Assembly: GCF_000010285.1 (NCBI RefSeq)
Contig: NC_010617.1
Coordinates: 1,054,001-1,118,000 of the forward strand
Source: Kocuria rhizophila DC2201
GTDB taxonomy: Bacteria; Actinomycetota; Actinomycetes; Actinomycetales; Micrococcaceae
Direction of reading: 5' to 3'
Length of the DNA: 64,000 bases
Part shown: one piece after another, positions 9,683 through 21,034 of the stretch
Layout: every line of letters begins with the position of its first letter
Position numbering within the stretch: position 1 is the first letter of the stretch
Translations under genes and position numbers: made by a program
The notes under the pieces: model-generated
The model's input: only the letters and a program-made list of their open reading frames with translations
Database searches by the model: none
Told to the model about the DNA's origin: nothing

Positions 9683-10929
9683 GCGCCGTGGCAGTGTCCG
9701 TTTCCCTGGTCCCCGCCGCATGGGCGTCCGGCCTCCCTGGCGCGGTCATTCCCGGTGCTGCCGCCGCGCAGATCGCGGCCGCGGGGCCCGGACAGCCGTG
9801 GCTCGCACCCCACGCGCACCCCCTGGGACTCGCGCCCGCCGCGGGGGCCTGGGTCCCGGACCTCGTGACCGGTCCGGCCGCGCTGTCCGACGGCGACGCG
9901 CTGCGGATGATCCTGGGGCTCGCGCCCTGGACCCTCGGCCTCGCGTTCGCGCTCTCGGCCGTGCTGCCGTTCGCGGTGCGTCCGCTGCTGACGCGGTGGG
10001 GCGTCGTCGACATCCCCTCGGACAGGTCCTCGCACTCCCGCCCGGTGCTGCGCGGCATGGGCCTGGCCGTGGCGCTCGCGCTGATCCTCAGCTACGGCGC
10101 GGCCCTGGTGACCGGGCTGATCCCCGTCGACCGCTCGATCGCCCTGGTGGTGCTCGCCATGACCGTCGGCAGCGCCGCGCTCGGCTGGGCCGAGGACTAC
10201 CGCGGGGTGTCCATCGGCGTGCGGCTCGGGGTGCAGGCGCTGATCGGCGCACTGGGTACCGCCGCGCTGATCGTGGCCCTGGGCATTCCCGCGTGGTGGT
10301 GGCCCGTGGGGGTCGCGGCCACGGTGGCCTACATCAACATCGCCAACTTCATGGACGGGATCAACGGTATCTCCGGGCTGCACGGCGGCGCGGTGGGCCT
10401 GCTCTACGCGTGGGCCGGCGGCGTCAACGACATGGCCTGGATGGTGTGCGCAGGCCTCGCCCTGGCCGGTGCGTTCCTCGGCTTCCTGCCCTGGAACCTG
10501 GGCCGCGGCACGGTGTTCCTGGGGGACGTGGGCTCCTACGTGCTGGGCGGGGCCATTGCGGCGATGGCGATCGGCGCGTTCCTCTCGGGCGTGTACGTGG
10601 AGTTCCTGCTGCCGCCCCTGCTCATCTACCTCGCGGACACCGCCGTGACGCTCGTGCTGCGGATCCGCCGCGGCGAGGTCTGGTACAAGCCGCACCGCCA
10701 GCACGCCTACCAGCGGCTCACGGACGCCGGTCTCAGCCACGTGCAGTCCGCCCTTACGGTCACCGCGGCCACGGTGCTCGTGAGCCTGATCTCGCTCTAC
10801 GGGCTGCGCGCCAACGGCACGGGCTCGGTGGTCGCCGGGCTCGCCGTGGTGCTCGTGGTGGTCGCGTACCTCGCCGCCCCGGTCCTGCTCGCCCGCAGGC
10901 GCCCCGCCGGCCGGGAGCCGCGCGCGTGA
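9679..10929 (+). CDS. Undecaprenyl-phosphate sugar-1-phosphate transferase (WecA/TagO/MraY family)
   Basis: Integral membrane enzyme of 416 residues that loads a sugar-1-phosphate (probably GlcNAc-1-P) onto the polyprenyl phosphate carrier and so starts a cell-surface polymer. Family motifs are visible: DIPSDRSSHSRPVLRGMG, the Asp-rich AEDYRGVSIG, NIANFMDGINGISGLHG, FLGDVGSYVLGG and the HRQHAYQRL His motif. About 10-11 hydrophobic spans, preceded by an unusually long N-terminal stretch of about 85 residues. Orthologous in position to M. tuberculosis Rv1302 (rfe/wecA), just upstream of atp. ATG overlaps the stop of the dehydratase gene. Confidence 0.9.
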   Translation: MSAVAVSVSLVPAAWASGLPGAVIPGAAAAQIAAAGPGQPWLAPHAHPLGLAPAAGAWVPDLVTGPAALSDGDALRMILGLAPWTLGLAFALSAVLPFAVRPLLTRWGVVDIPSDRSSHSRPVLRGMGLAVALALILSYGAALVTGLIPVDRSIALVVLAMTVGSAALGWAEDYRGVSIGVRLGVQALIGALGTAALIVALGIPAWWWPVGVAATVAYINIANFMDGINGISGLHGGAVGLLYAWAGGVNDMAWMVCAGLALAGAFLGFLPWNLGRGTVFLGDVGSYVLGGAIAAMAIGAFLSGVYVEFLLPPLLIYLADTAVTLVLRIRRGEVWYKPHRQHAYQRLTDAGLSHVQSALTVTAATVLVSLISLYGLRANGTGSVVAGLAVVLVVVAYLAAPVLLARRRPAGREPRA

Positions 10930-11408
10930 GCGCTCCCGCGCCGGCCACCCCGCACGACGCCGCCGCCCCCGGCCGCCCGTCGTACGCGCCGGGAGCCCGC
11001 GCCGCCGCCGCCGGGGCCATGTTGCTCGCCGTGCTGCTGCTCGTCGCGGCCTACCGCCCGGGCCTCGGGGACGGCGTCCGCTCCGCCTGCTTCGGCGGGG
11101 GACTCGTGCTGCTGAGCGCCGGGGCCACCGTACTGGTGGCCGCCCAGCTGTTCCGCACCGCACCGGCGGCCACCGCCCCCGCGCTCGCGGCCCTCTACCT
11201 GATCAAGGTCCTCGCGTTCGGGTGGCTGCTGCTCGTCCCCGGGACGCCCCCCTGGCTGGCGCCGGGGACCTTCCTTACCGCAGTGCTCACCGTGCTCGCG
11301 GCCACAACGGTGGGTTCCGCCGTGCTGGCCCACCGCGTGAGCACGCGGGAGGCCCGACTGGTGGCCGCCGCCGCACCCGCAGCCCCCTCCGAGAAGGAGA
11401 CACCATGA
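10926..11408 (+). CDS. Small membrane protein upstream of the ATP synthase genes
   Basis: 160 residues with about four hydrophobic segments (near residues 27-42, 57-75, 83-103 and 111-130). It sits where M. tuberculosis has Rv1303, the small membrane protein preceding atpB. GTG start overlaps the upstream stop and its own stop overlaps the next ATG, so translation is coupled. Position and size fit an AtpI-type assembly factor, but no diagnostic motif was recognised. Confidence 0.7.
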   Translation: MSAPAPATPHDAAAPGRPSYAPGARAAAAGAMLLAVLLLVAAYRPGLGDGVRSACFGGGLVLLSAGATVLVAAQLFRTAPAATAPALAALYLIKVLAFGWLLLVPGTPPWLAPGTFLTAVLTVLAATTVGSAVLAHRVSTREARLVAAAAPAAPSEKETP

Positions 11409-11785
11409 CCACGCCACAGGATCCCCGAGGGCCGCGCCGGACACCGGGGCTGCGCTCCGCCTCGGAGCGCTACACCCGGGCCGCACGCCAGGACACCCTG
11501 CACACGGCGGGGGAGCTCGTGGAGCGCGGAGGACTCGGCGGAGGACTCGCCGTGCTGCTGTACGTCGTGGTCGGTGCGGCGTTTTGGAGTTTGATAGGCT
11601 GGCTCCTGGATCACCTGCTGGGAACACGGTGGATAGTGATCGCGGGAGCCGTCTTCGGCGCGTCCGCCGGGGTGTACCTCGGCTACCTCCACATGAGGGA
11701 CGCTCTGAACCGCAGCACCACCCCGCAGAAGACCCCCTCGGAGACAAGGACGTCAGCCGAACCGGGCCCACGGCCCGGCGCGTGA
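11405..11785 (+). CDS. AtpZ/AtpI family F0F1-ATPase accessory protein
   Basis: 126 residues with two hydrophobic helices (about 46-66 and 75-95) joined by a short loop. The pattern GGGLAVLLYVVVGAAFWSLI then GWLLDHLLGTRWIVIAGAVFG with the G-x-x-L/D signature is typical of AtpZ/AtpI, which helps c-ring assembly and may carry Mg or Ca. ATG overlaps the previous stop (ATGA). It lies 30 bases before atpB. Confidence 0.8.
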   Translation: MTTPQDPRGPRRTPGLRSASERYTRAARQDTLHTAGELVERGGLGGGLAVLLYVVVGAAFWSLIGWLLDHLLGTRWIVIAGAVFGASAGVYLGYLHMRDALNRSTTPQKTPSETRTSAEPGPRPGA

Positions 11786-11815
11786 CCGGTCTGGATACCG
11801 CAGAAAGGACCCGTA

Positions 11816-12607
11816 TTGAACCCCGCCCTGAGGATTCCGGCCGAATTCGTGGCCCCGTCCACGGAAGACATGCATCTTCCCCCGTTCTTCGAGGTCGGTT
11901 CGTTCGCCTTCGGCAAGCAGACCCTGCTGATCCTCCTCTCGGTGGTGCTGATCGCTGGCTTCTTCATGTTCGTGATCCGGCGCCGAGCCATGGTCCCTTC
12001 CAAGGGTCAATACCTGGGTGAGATGGGCTACGGGTTCGTGCGCAACCACCTGGGCCGCGACATCATCGGCGAGAAGGACTTCCGCCCGTTCGTGCCCCTG
12101 CTGTTCACCTTTTTCTTCTTCCTGCTGGTGAACAACCTCTTCGGGTCCATCCCCGTGCTGCAGCTTCCCACCTTCTCCCACCCGGGCTCCGCGTACATCC
12201 TCGCGGCCATCGCCTACGTGATTTGGGTGGGCGTGGGCATCAAGCGCCACGGCCTCGGGCAGTTCATGGTCAAGATGACCATGCCCCCGAACGTCCCCAA
12301 GATCCTCTACGTGATCCTGATCCCGCTCGAGTTCCTCTCGAACCTCATCATCCGCCCCGTGACCCACGCCCTGCGTGTGTTCGCCACCATGTTCGCCGGT
12401 CACATGGCCATCATGGTCGCGGCGGCCCTGACCGCGTTCCTCGCCACCGAGGTGGGCGGCGTGATGGGCATCGGCGGTTCCGTGTTCGGCATCGTGCTGG
12501 GACTGTTCATCTACTTCCTCGAGGTCCTCATCCAGGTCCTCCAGGCCTACATCTTCACCCTGCTGTTCGCCGTGTACGTACAGGGCGCACTGCAGGAGGG
12601 GCACTAG
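11816..12607 (+). CDS. atpB: ATP synthase F0 subunit a
   Basis: Membrane stator subunit forming the proton half-channels. 263 residues with five to six spans. The essential arginine is in THALRVFATMFAGHMA, and NNLFGSIP is the usual a-subunit motif. TTG start at 11816, preceded by AGAAAGGA at suitable spacing; no ATG or GTG lies in a better position. The C-terminal helix IYFLEVLIQVLQAYIFTLL is conserved. Confidence 0.95.
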   Translation: MNPALRIPAEFVAPSTEDMHLPPFFEVGSFAFGKQTLLILLSVVLIAGFFMFVIRRRAMVPSKGQYLGEMGYGFVRNHLGRDIIGEKDFRPFVPLLFTFFFFLLVNNLFGSIPVLQLPTFSHPGSAYILAAIAYVIWVGVGIKRHGLGQFMVKMTMPPNVPKILYVILIPLEFLSNLIIRPVTHALRVFATMFAGHMAIMVAAALTAFLATEVGGVMGIGGSVFGIVLGLFIYFLEVLIQVLQAYIFTLLFAVYVQGALQEGH

Positions 12608-12721
12608 CCCCACGAAGGAGCGCGACCCCCGGGCCGCTCACCCCTGACCATCGCCCGCTTACGACTCCCGTAACGGCACCACGGCCCGCACCCGCGGGCA
12701 CCCAGAAAGGAAATATCCACA

Positions 12722-12925
12722 ATGGAAGGTTCGCTTAGCGTCATTGGCTACGGTCTCGCTGCCATCGGCGGTGGCATCGGTGTGGGTCTCATCTTCGCTG
12801 CCTACATGCAGTCCGTGGCCCGCCAGCCCGAGTCCCAGCGCGTCCTGCAGCCCATGCTGTTCATGGGCTTCGCAGTGGTCGAGGCCCTGGCCATCCTGGG
12901 CCTGGTCCTCGCGTTCATCAAGTAG
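12722..12925 (+). CDS. atpE: ATP synthase F0 subunit c
   Basis: 67-residue hairpin of two helices forming the rotor ring. The Gly-rich first helix ([18 protein letters not shown]) and the polar loop ARQPE are present. The proton-carrying Glu is in [10 protein letters not shown] of the second helix. A strong AGAAAGGA with A/T-rich flank (AAATATCCACA) precedes the ATG, consistent with the high translation this multi-copy subunit needs. Confidence 0.97.
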   Translation: MEGSLSVIGYGLAAIGGGIGVGLIFAAYMQSVARQPESQRVLQPMLFMGFAVVEALAILGLVLAFIK

Positions 12926-12973
12926 GGCAAGGCCCATCGGACAAGCCCTAACTAGAGAACAGGAATCGCGCTC

Positions 12974-13522
12974 ATGAACGCAATGGTGTTGGCAGCCGAA
13001 GAGGCCAATCCTCTCATCCCGGACGTCTGGGAAATGCTGATTACCGGCATCGGGTTCGTGATTCTGCTCTTCATCGCGATCAAGTACATCGTCCCGGCGT
13101 TCGAGAAGGTCTTCAAGGACCGCGCGGACGCCATCGAGGGTGGACTTGCCAAGGCCAAGGCCGCTCAGGCCGAGGCCAAGGCGGCTCGCGACGAGTACAA
13201 CCAGCAGCTCGAAAGTGCCCGCCTCGAGGCCCAGAAGATCCGTGAGGAAGCTCGCTCAGAGGGCGAGAAGATCCTGGCGGACTTCAAGGACCGGGCCAAC
13301 ATGGAGTCGGCTCGGATCACCGAGAACGCGCACAAGGCCATCGAGGCCGAGCGTGCCGCGGCCGTCGTCTCCCTGCGGGACGAGGTCGGCACGTTGGCAA
13401 CACAGCTCGCGTCCAAGATCGTCGGTGAGTCCCTCAACGACGACGACCGCGCCAACCGCGTGGTGGATCGCTTCCTGGCGGACCTGGATGCCGAGCAAGG
13501 TCGCACGGGAGCTGCACGGTAA
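12974..13522 (+). CDS. atpF: ATP synthase F0 subunit b
   Basis: 182 residues: one N-terminal membrane span (ITGIGFVILLFIAIKYIV) and a long charged, Ala/Glu/Lys-rich coiled coil forming the peripheral stalk. ATG start. Its TAA stop overlaps the ATG of atpH by one base (TAATG), so the stalk subunits b and delta are translationally coupled. Confidence 0.95.
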   Translation: MNAMVLAAEEANPLIPDVWEMLITGIGFVILLFIAIKYIVPAFEKVFKDRADAIEGGLAKAKAAQAEAKAARDEYNQQLESARLEAQKIREEARSEGEKILADFKDRANMESARITENAHKAIEAERAAAVVSLRDEVGTLATQLASKIVGESLNDDDRANRVVDRFLADLDAEQGRTGAAR

Positions 13523-14334
13523 TGGCAGAAGCATCGAACGAACCCTACCGTCCGCTCACCGTGGACGTGGACCGCTGGGCGGCGGCCGCAACCCCCGAGA
13601 TCGCGCACCAGCTGTTCGAGATCGTGGACATCGTGGACGCCAACGGCGCACTGCGCCGTGCCCTCACGGATCCCTCCCGCTCCGGCGAGGACCGCGCACG
13701 TCTCGTGCACACGCTCCTCGACGGGCGGGCGAACGAGGTGGCCGTGGACATCGTGGCCGAGCTCGCCTCCCAGCGCAGCGCCACCGAGCGCCAGCTGGGG
13801 GACGGGATCGAACGCACCGCGGTGCTCGTCGCGGCGGCCGCCGCGGAGAACCGCGGGGGCGGACACGCCCTCGAGGCCCTCGTGGACGACCTCATCCGGT
13901 TCAAGTCCATGCTGGACCGCTCCGCGGACGTCCAGCGGGCGTTCTCGGACTCCCGCGCGAGTGCCGAGGCCAAGGTCACCCTGGCCCGTCGACTCGCGCA
14001 CACGGAGTCCGACGAGGCGGCCCTGCTGATCGAGCGCGCCGTGAGCGCTCCGCGCGGATCCCTCCCCGGTCGGCTGCTGGAGCAGTTCGCCCAGTGGGTC
14101 GCGGACCGGCAGCAGCGCTGGATCGCTCGCGTGGAGACGGCCCGACCGCTGGGCGAGGAGCAGCTGGCCAGGCTGCAGGACGGTCTGAACCGCCTGTACG
14201 GCCGGGACCTCAAGCTCACCACCGAGACCAATCCTTCGCTGGTCGGAGGCCTGCGCGTGCAGGTCGGTGAGGAGATCATCGACGGTTCGCTCACGCACCG
14301 GCTGGGCCAGCTGCAGCAGCGGATCGGGGCCTGA
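13522..14334 (+). CDS. atpH: ATP synthase F1 subunit delta
   Basis: Joins the b stalk to the top of F1. 270 residues, much longer than the roughly 178 of E. coli and like the long delta of other actinobacteria. The conserved C-terminal end is GGLRVQVGEEIIDGSLTHRLGQL. Start overlaps the atpF stop. A 171-base gap follows before atpA, in which no feature was recognised. Confidence 0.93.
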   Translation: MAEASNEPYRPLTVDVDRWAAAATPEIAHQLFEIVDIVDANGALRRALTDPSRSGEDRARLVHTLLDGRANEVAVDIVAELASQRSATERQLGDGIERTAVLVAAAAAENRGGGHALEALVDDLIRFKSMLDRSADVQRAFSDSRASAEAKVTLARRLAHTESDEAALLIERAVSAPRGSLPGRLLEQFAQWVADRQQRWIARVETARPLGEEQLARLQDGLNRLYGRDLKLTTETNPSLVGGLRVQVGEEIIDGSLTHRLGQLQQRIGA

Positions 14335-14505
14335 TCCTCTCGTGGAGCGAGGATCGCGGGGAGTCGGTCGGTGCCGGCATCTCGTCGCGTTGCCTCCACG
14401 GGCCGCCCGAGCGGCTGCACGGCGATGGGGCAACGCATCGCGACAAATACAAGCTTGGTCATTGCTGACGCGATGATCACACGACGTAGAGAGCAGGGAC
14501 AGCAG

Positions 14506-16131
<1,626 letters not shown>

Positions 16132-16188
16132 CCGCTGAGGTGGTGCGCCGGGACCCGGCGCACCACCGCGGTGCCGAAAGGAAAATCC

Positions 16189-17100
16189 ATGGGAGCGCAG
16201 ATTCGGGTCTACCGACAGAAGATCGCGTCCACGTCGTCCATGAAGAAGATCTTCAAGGCGATGGAGATGATCGCGACCTCGCGCATCAACAAGTCCCGTC
16301 AGGCTCTCGAGGGTGCGTACCCGTACGCCAACGCGCTGACCCGCGCGGCCTCCCAGATCGCCACGCAGCACAACATCTCCCACCCCCTGACTACGGTCCC
16401 GGACCAGGTGCGGCGCTCTGCCGTGATGGTCTTCACCTCGGACCGCGGTCTCGCGGGGTCCTACTCCTCCAACGTGCTCAAGCGCACGGAGGAGCTGCTG
16501 GAGCTGCTGCGCTCGCAGGGCAAGGAAGCTCGCGTGTACCTGGTGGGCCGCAAGGCCAAGGCGTACTTCGACTTCCGGCACCGTGAGTACGACGAATTCT
16601 GGACGGGCAACACGGACAACGCCAGCACGGAGCGCGCCGAGGAGCTCACGGAGCGGCTGATGCACGACATCAGCGCCCCGCACGAGGACGGGGGCGTGGA
16701 CGAGGTGCTGCTGGTGTACACGCAGTTCAAGTCCATGGTCACGCAGGAGCCGCGGGTGCTGCGGCTGCTGCCGCTCGAGATCGCGGACGCCAACGACCTC
16801 GGGGACGACGTCTCCGAGCGTTTCGAGGACCTGCGGGAGCACGCCAGCCACTTCGAGTTCGAGCCGAACCCGGAGGAAGTGTTCAACGAGATCCTGCCGC
16901 GCTACGTGCGGGCGCGGGTGTACTCGGCGCTGTGCCACGCGGCGTCGAGCGAGCTGGCCTCGCGCCAGCGGGCCATGAAGGCCGCCGGTGACAACGCCAC
17001 GGAGCTCATCAAGAAGTACACGCGTCTGATGAACAACGCCCGCCAGGCGGAGATCACCACCGAGTTGACCGAGATCGTCAGTGGCGCCGAGGCCCTCTAG
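16189..17100 (+). CDS. atpG: ATP synthase F1 subunit gamma
   Basis: Central rotor shaft, 303 residues. N-terminal helix [28 protein letters not shown], Rossmann-like core ([20 protein letters not shown]) and C-terminal helix [25 protein letters not shown] are all present. GAAAGGAAAATCC precedes the ATG. Confidence 0.96.
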
Positions 17101-18609
<1,509 letters not shown>

Positions 18610-18612
18610 GCC

Positions 18613-18891
18613 ATGGCCGAGCTCATCGTGGAAATCGTCGCCCTGGATCGCAAGATCTGGGCGGGTGCCGCGCGGCTGGTCCGTGTGCGCACCACCGAGG
18701 GCGACATCGGCATCATGCCCGGTCACGAGTCCATGGCCGGTCTGCTCAAGCCGGGCGAGTTCGCGATCGACCGCGTGGACGGGGACCGGCTCGGCGGCCG
18801 GATCGACTCCGGACTCGTGTCGGTGGACGACAACCGCGTGACGGTGGTGGCCGACAAGGTCACCCTGGACGCGGAGCAGCGGTCCGCCTGA
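18613..18891 (+). CDS. atpC: ATP synthase F1 subunit epsilon, short form
   Basis: 92 residues covering only the N-terminal beta-sandwich (ELIVEIVALDRKIWAGAARL, EGDIGIMPGHESMAGLL). The C-terminal helix-turn-helix that acts as an inhibitory brake in the roughly 135-residue E. coli protein is absent, and the frame closes cleanly, so this is not a frameshift. Short epsilon subunits are known in several actinobacteria. Last gene of the operon; a GC-rich hairpin follows. Confidence 0.93.
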   Translation: MAELIVEIVALDRKIWAGAARLVRVRTTEGDIGIMPGHESMAGLLKPGEFAIDRVDGDRLGGRIDSGLVSVDDNRVTVVADKVTLDAEQRSA

Positions 18892-18913
18892 TCCGCAACC
18901 GCCAGGTCGACGT

Positions 18914-18946
18914 CGACCCCCGTGCCCCGCTGGGGTGCGGGGGTCG
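18914..18946 (+). terminator. Hairpin after the atp operon
   Basis: CGACCCCCG at 18914-18922 pairs with CGGGGGTCG at 18938-18946, with an inner CCCC/GGGG pairing. It lies 22 bases after the atpC stop. No U tract follows, which is normal in this window. Confidence 0.65.
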
Positions 18947-19036
18947 TCGCCGTTCGGCCACCCTGTGACGGGGTGCGTGGACGCCACGCCCGCCGGAGCA
19001 CGGCAGGAGGGGCGCCACCGCGCCCGAGGAGGAAAC

Positions 19037-20320
19037 GTGGAAGAGACGATCGAGGTTCACGGACCCACGGTGGTCCAGGGGCGGCTGCCCGTGTACGGGG
19101 CCAAGAACAGTGTGCTCAAGCTCATGGCCGCGGCCCTGCTCGCCCCGGGCTGCTCCACCATCACCAACGTCCCGGAGATCCAGGACGTCACCGTGATGGC
19201 GGAGCTGCTGCGCCGGCTGGGCTGCGACGTGCACTACGACGCCGCCGGGCGAACCGTGGCGATCGACGTCCCCGAGGAGCTGGGTCACCAGGCCGACTAC
19301 GACCTCGTGCGCGCCATGCGTGCCTCGATCTCCGTGTTGGGTCCGCTGATGGCCCGCTGCCGGCGTGCGGAGGTCGCGCTGCCGGGCGGCGACGCGATCG
19401 GCACCCGCGGTCTGGACATGCACCGTGCGGGGCTCGAGGCCATGGGCGCGACACTGAGCATCGAGCGGGGGTTCCTGCGCGCGAGCGCCCCCGGCGGACT
19501 CGTGGGCGCCACCTACCGCCTCGGCTATCCGTCCGTCGGTGCCACCGAGAACCTCATGACGGCGGCCACCACGGCGCGGGGGGTCACCGTTCTGGAGAAC
19601 GTGGCGCGTGAGCCCGAGATCGTGGACATCGGGCGCATGCTCCAGGCCATGGGTGCCAGGATCGACGGGCTGGGCACCACCACGCTGACCATCACGGGCG
19701 TGTCAGCCCTGCACCCGGTGACGCACCGGACCGTGGCGGATCGCATCGTGGCCGGCACGTGGGCGTTCGCGGCCGCCGTCACGGGCGGGACGGTGGAGAT
19801 CGCCGGAGCGGAGCCGGAGCACATGGCCGTGGTGCTGGACAAGCTGCGCGCGGCCGGCTGCGAGATCACCACGGGGCAGGGGGTACTCACGGTCAGGGGA
19901 CCCGAGCGGCCGCGGGCGATCAACGTGTCCACGCTGCCGTACCCGGGCTTCCCCACGGATCTGCAGCCGTTCGTGGTGGCCCTCAACGCGGTGGCGGAGG
20001 GGTCCGGGATCATCACCGAGAACGTGTTCGAGGCCCGCTGGGGCTTCACCGCGGAGCTGGAACGGCTCGGGGCCAGGGTGCACCTGGACGGCCACCACGC
20101 CCGGGTGGACGGCGTGCCCGCTCGCACTCTCTCGGGCGCTCCCGTCGAGGCCATGGACATCCGCGCCGGAGCGGCCCTGGTGATCGCGGGCATGGCCGCG
20201 GAGGGCACCACGGAGGTCTCCGGGGTGGAGCACATCGACCGGGGCTACGAGCACTTCGTGGAGAACCTCTCCGCCGCCGGGGTGGCCGTCCAGCGCAGGG
20301 TCAGCGCGGGCCGCGGCTGA
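19037..20320 (+). CDS. murA: UDP-N-acetylglucosamine 1-carboxyvinyltransferase, Asp-type (fosfomycin-insensitive form)
   Basis: First committed step of peptidoglycan synthesis: transfers enolpyruvate from PEP to UDP-GlcNAc. 427 residues with YGAKNSVLKLMAAALL, the loop LPGGDAIGTRGLDMH and the C-terminal RGYEHFVENLSAAG. The residue corresponding to E. coli Cys115, the target of fosfomycin, is Asp119 (GAC, 19391-19393), as in M. tuberculosis MurA, where Asp gives intrinsic resistance. GTG start follows GAGGAGGAAAC. It is separated from atpC by a hairpin, so probably its own unit. The convergent csp gene shares a strong terminator. Confidence 0.96.
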   Translation: MEETIEVHGPTVVQGRLPVYGAKNSVLKLMAAALLAPGCSTITNVPEIQDVTVMAELLRRLGCDVHYDAAGRTVAIDVPEELGHQADYDLVRAMRASISVLGPLMARCRRAEVALPGGDAIGTRGLDMHRAGLEAMGATLSIERGFLRASAPGGLVGATYRLGYPSVGATENLMTAATTARGVTVLENVAREPEIVDIGRMLQAMGARIDGLGTTTLTITGVSALHPVTHRTVADRIVAGTWAFAAAVTGGTVEIAGAEPEHMAVVLDKLRAAGCEITTGQGVLTVRGPERPRAINVSTLPYPGFPTDLQPFVVALNAVAEGSGIITENVFEARWGFTAELERLGARVHLDGHHARVDGVPARTLSGAPVEAMDIRAGAALVIAGMAAEGTTEVSGVEHIDRGYEHFVENLSAAGVAVQRRVSAGRG

Positions 20321-20414
20321 GCTGCGGAGGGACCACCCGCTGCCGACCGCGCGCGTTGCGGAACGCCCTTGCGCCCGTGAGCAGGGGAGCGGGGAGGTGC
20401 TGGCCGTGACATGC

Positions 20415-20451
20415 GGAAGGCCCCGCCACCCATGGGGTGGCGGGGCCTTCC
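20415..20451. terminator. Bidirectional terminator between murA and the cold-shock gene
   Basis: A perfect 17-bp inverted repeat (GGAAGGCCCCGCCACCC at 20415-20431, its complement at 20435-20451) with a 3-base loop lies between convergent stops, 95 bases after murA and 17 bases after the csp stop. The strongest simple hairpin seen in the window. Confidence 0.85.
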
Positions 20452-20467
20452 GGGTCCGAGGGGACTG

Positions 20468-20671
20468 TCAGATGACGGTCACACCGGTGGCCTGGGGGCC
20501 CTTCTGGCCCTGGCCGATCTCGAACTCGACGCGCTGGTTCTCCTCGAGCGTGCGGAAGCCACCCGACTGGATTTCGCTGTAGTGGACGAAGACGTCGCCG
20601 TCAGCGTCGTCCGGCGTGATGAAGCCGAAGCCCTTCTCTGCGTTGAACCACTTAACGGTGCCCTGAGCCAT
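20468..20671 (-). CDS. Cold-shock domain protein (CspA family)
   Basis: 67-residue single OB-fold RNA/DNA chaperone. RNP1 KGFGFI and RNP2 VFVHY are present, with the start [17 protein letters not shown] and the end [16 protein letters not shown] lies upstream of the ATG. A leader of roughly 120 bases with a small hairpin precedes the gene, as expected for cold-regulated csp mRNAs. Several paralogues are usual in these genomes, so no allele letter is given. Confidence 0.95.
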   Translation of the reverse strand: MAQGTVKWFNAEKGFGFITPDDADGDVFVHYSEIQSGGFRTLEENQRVEFEIGQGQKGPQATGVTVI

Positions 20672-20703
20672 AATGGGGCATCTCCTTCTGGAGTATGTAG
20701 TGC

Positions 20704-20721
20704 GTGCACACGGTTGTGCAC
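20704..20721 (-). promoter_or_regulatory. Hairpin in the csp leader, upstream of the ribosome-binding site
   Basis: GTGCACA at 20704-20710 and TGTGCAC at 20715-20721 form a perfect 7-bp stem with a 4-base loop, about 33 bases before the csp start on the minus strand. It may be part of a temperature-responsive leader; this is inference. Confidence 0.4.
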
Positions 20722-20797
20722 CTGAACTGGTACCGCGAGAAGGCTGTGGATGCGGCTCACGATGTGTTGTGCCACAGCGCCAGTCAGAACTTCACGC

Positions 20798-20824
20798 TCG
20801 CTACCATTCCTGCGAGCATGTCAA
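20798..20824 (-). promoter_or_regulatory. Candidate csp promoter
   Basis: On the minus strand a consensus TTGACA (20824-20819) is followed after 15 bases by TAGCGA (20803-20798). This gives a leader of about 120 bases. The spacer is short, so the -10 call is tentative. The rest of the 363-base spacer 20672-21034 shows no gene. Confidence 0.45.
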
Positions 20825-21034
20825 ACATGAAGCGAGAACATCACAAGCATCACACACCGGCGGTCGAGGGTCAACAGTCCTCAGGGCGCTGAGCACAACT
20901 GTGACGTGGCTCCCGAGGGGCTCCCGTGCCTGCACGGACGCGCAGGAGACAGCATGCCCTCGGCGGGGCTCGGCTGGTGACGGCGACGACGATCCCGTGC
21001 CGCGGTCGCGCCACGGCGGGGGGCCCGGGCGGTG

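Noticed and set aside
14335-14505. Possible small RNA or leader in the atpH-atpA gap
   Set aside because: 171 bases without a clear hairpin, promoter or conserved motif that I could recognise.
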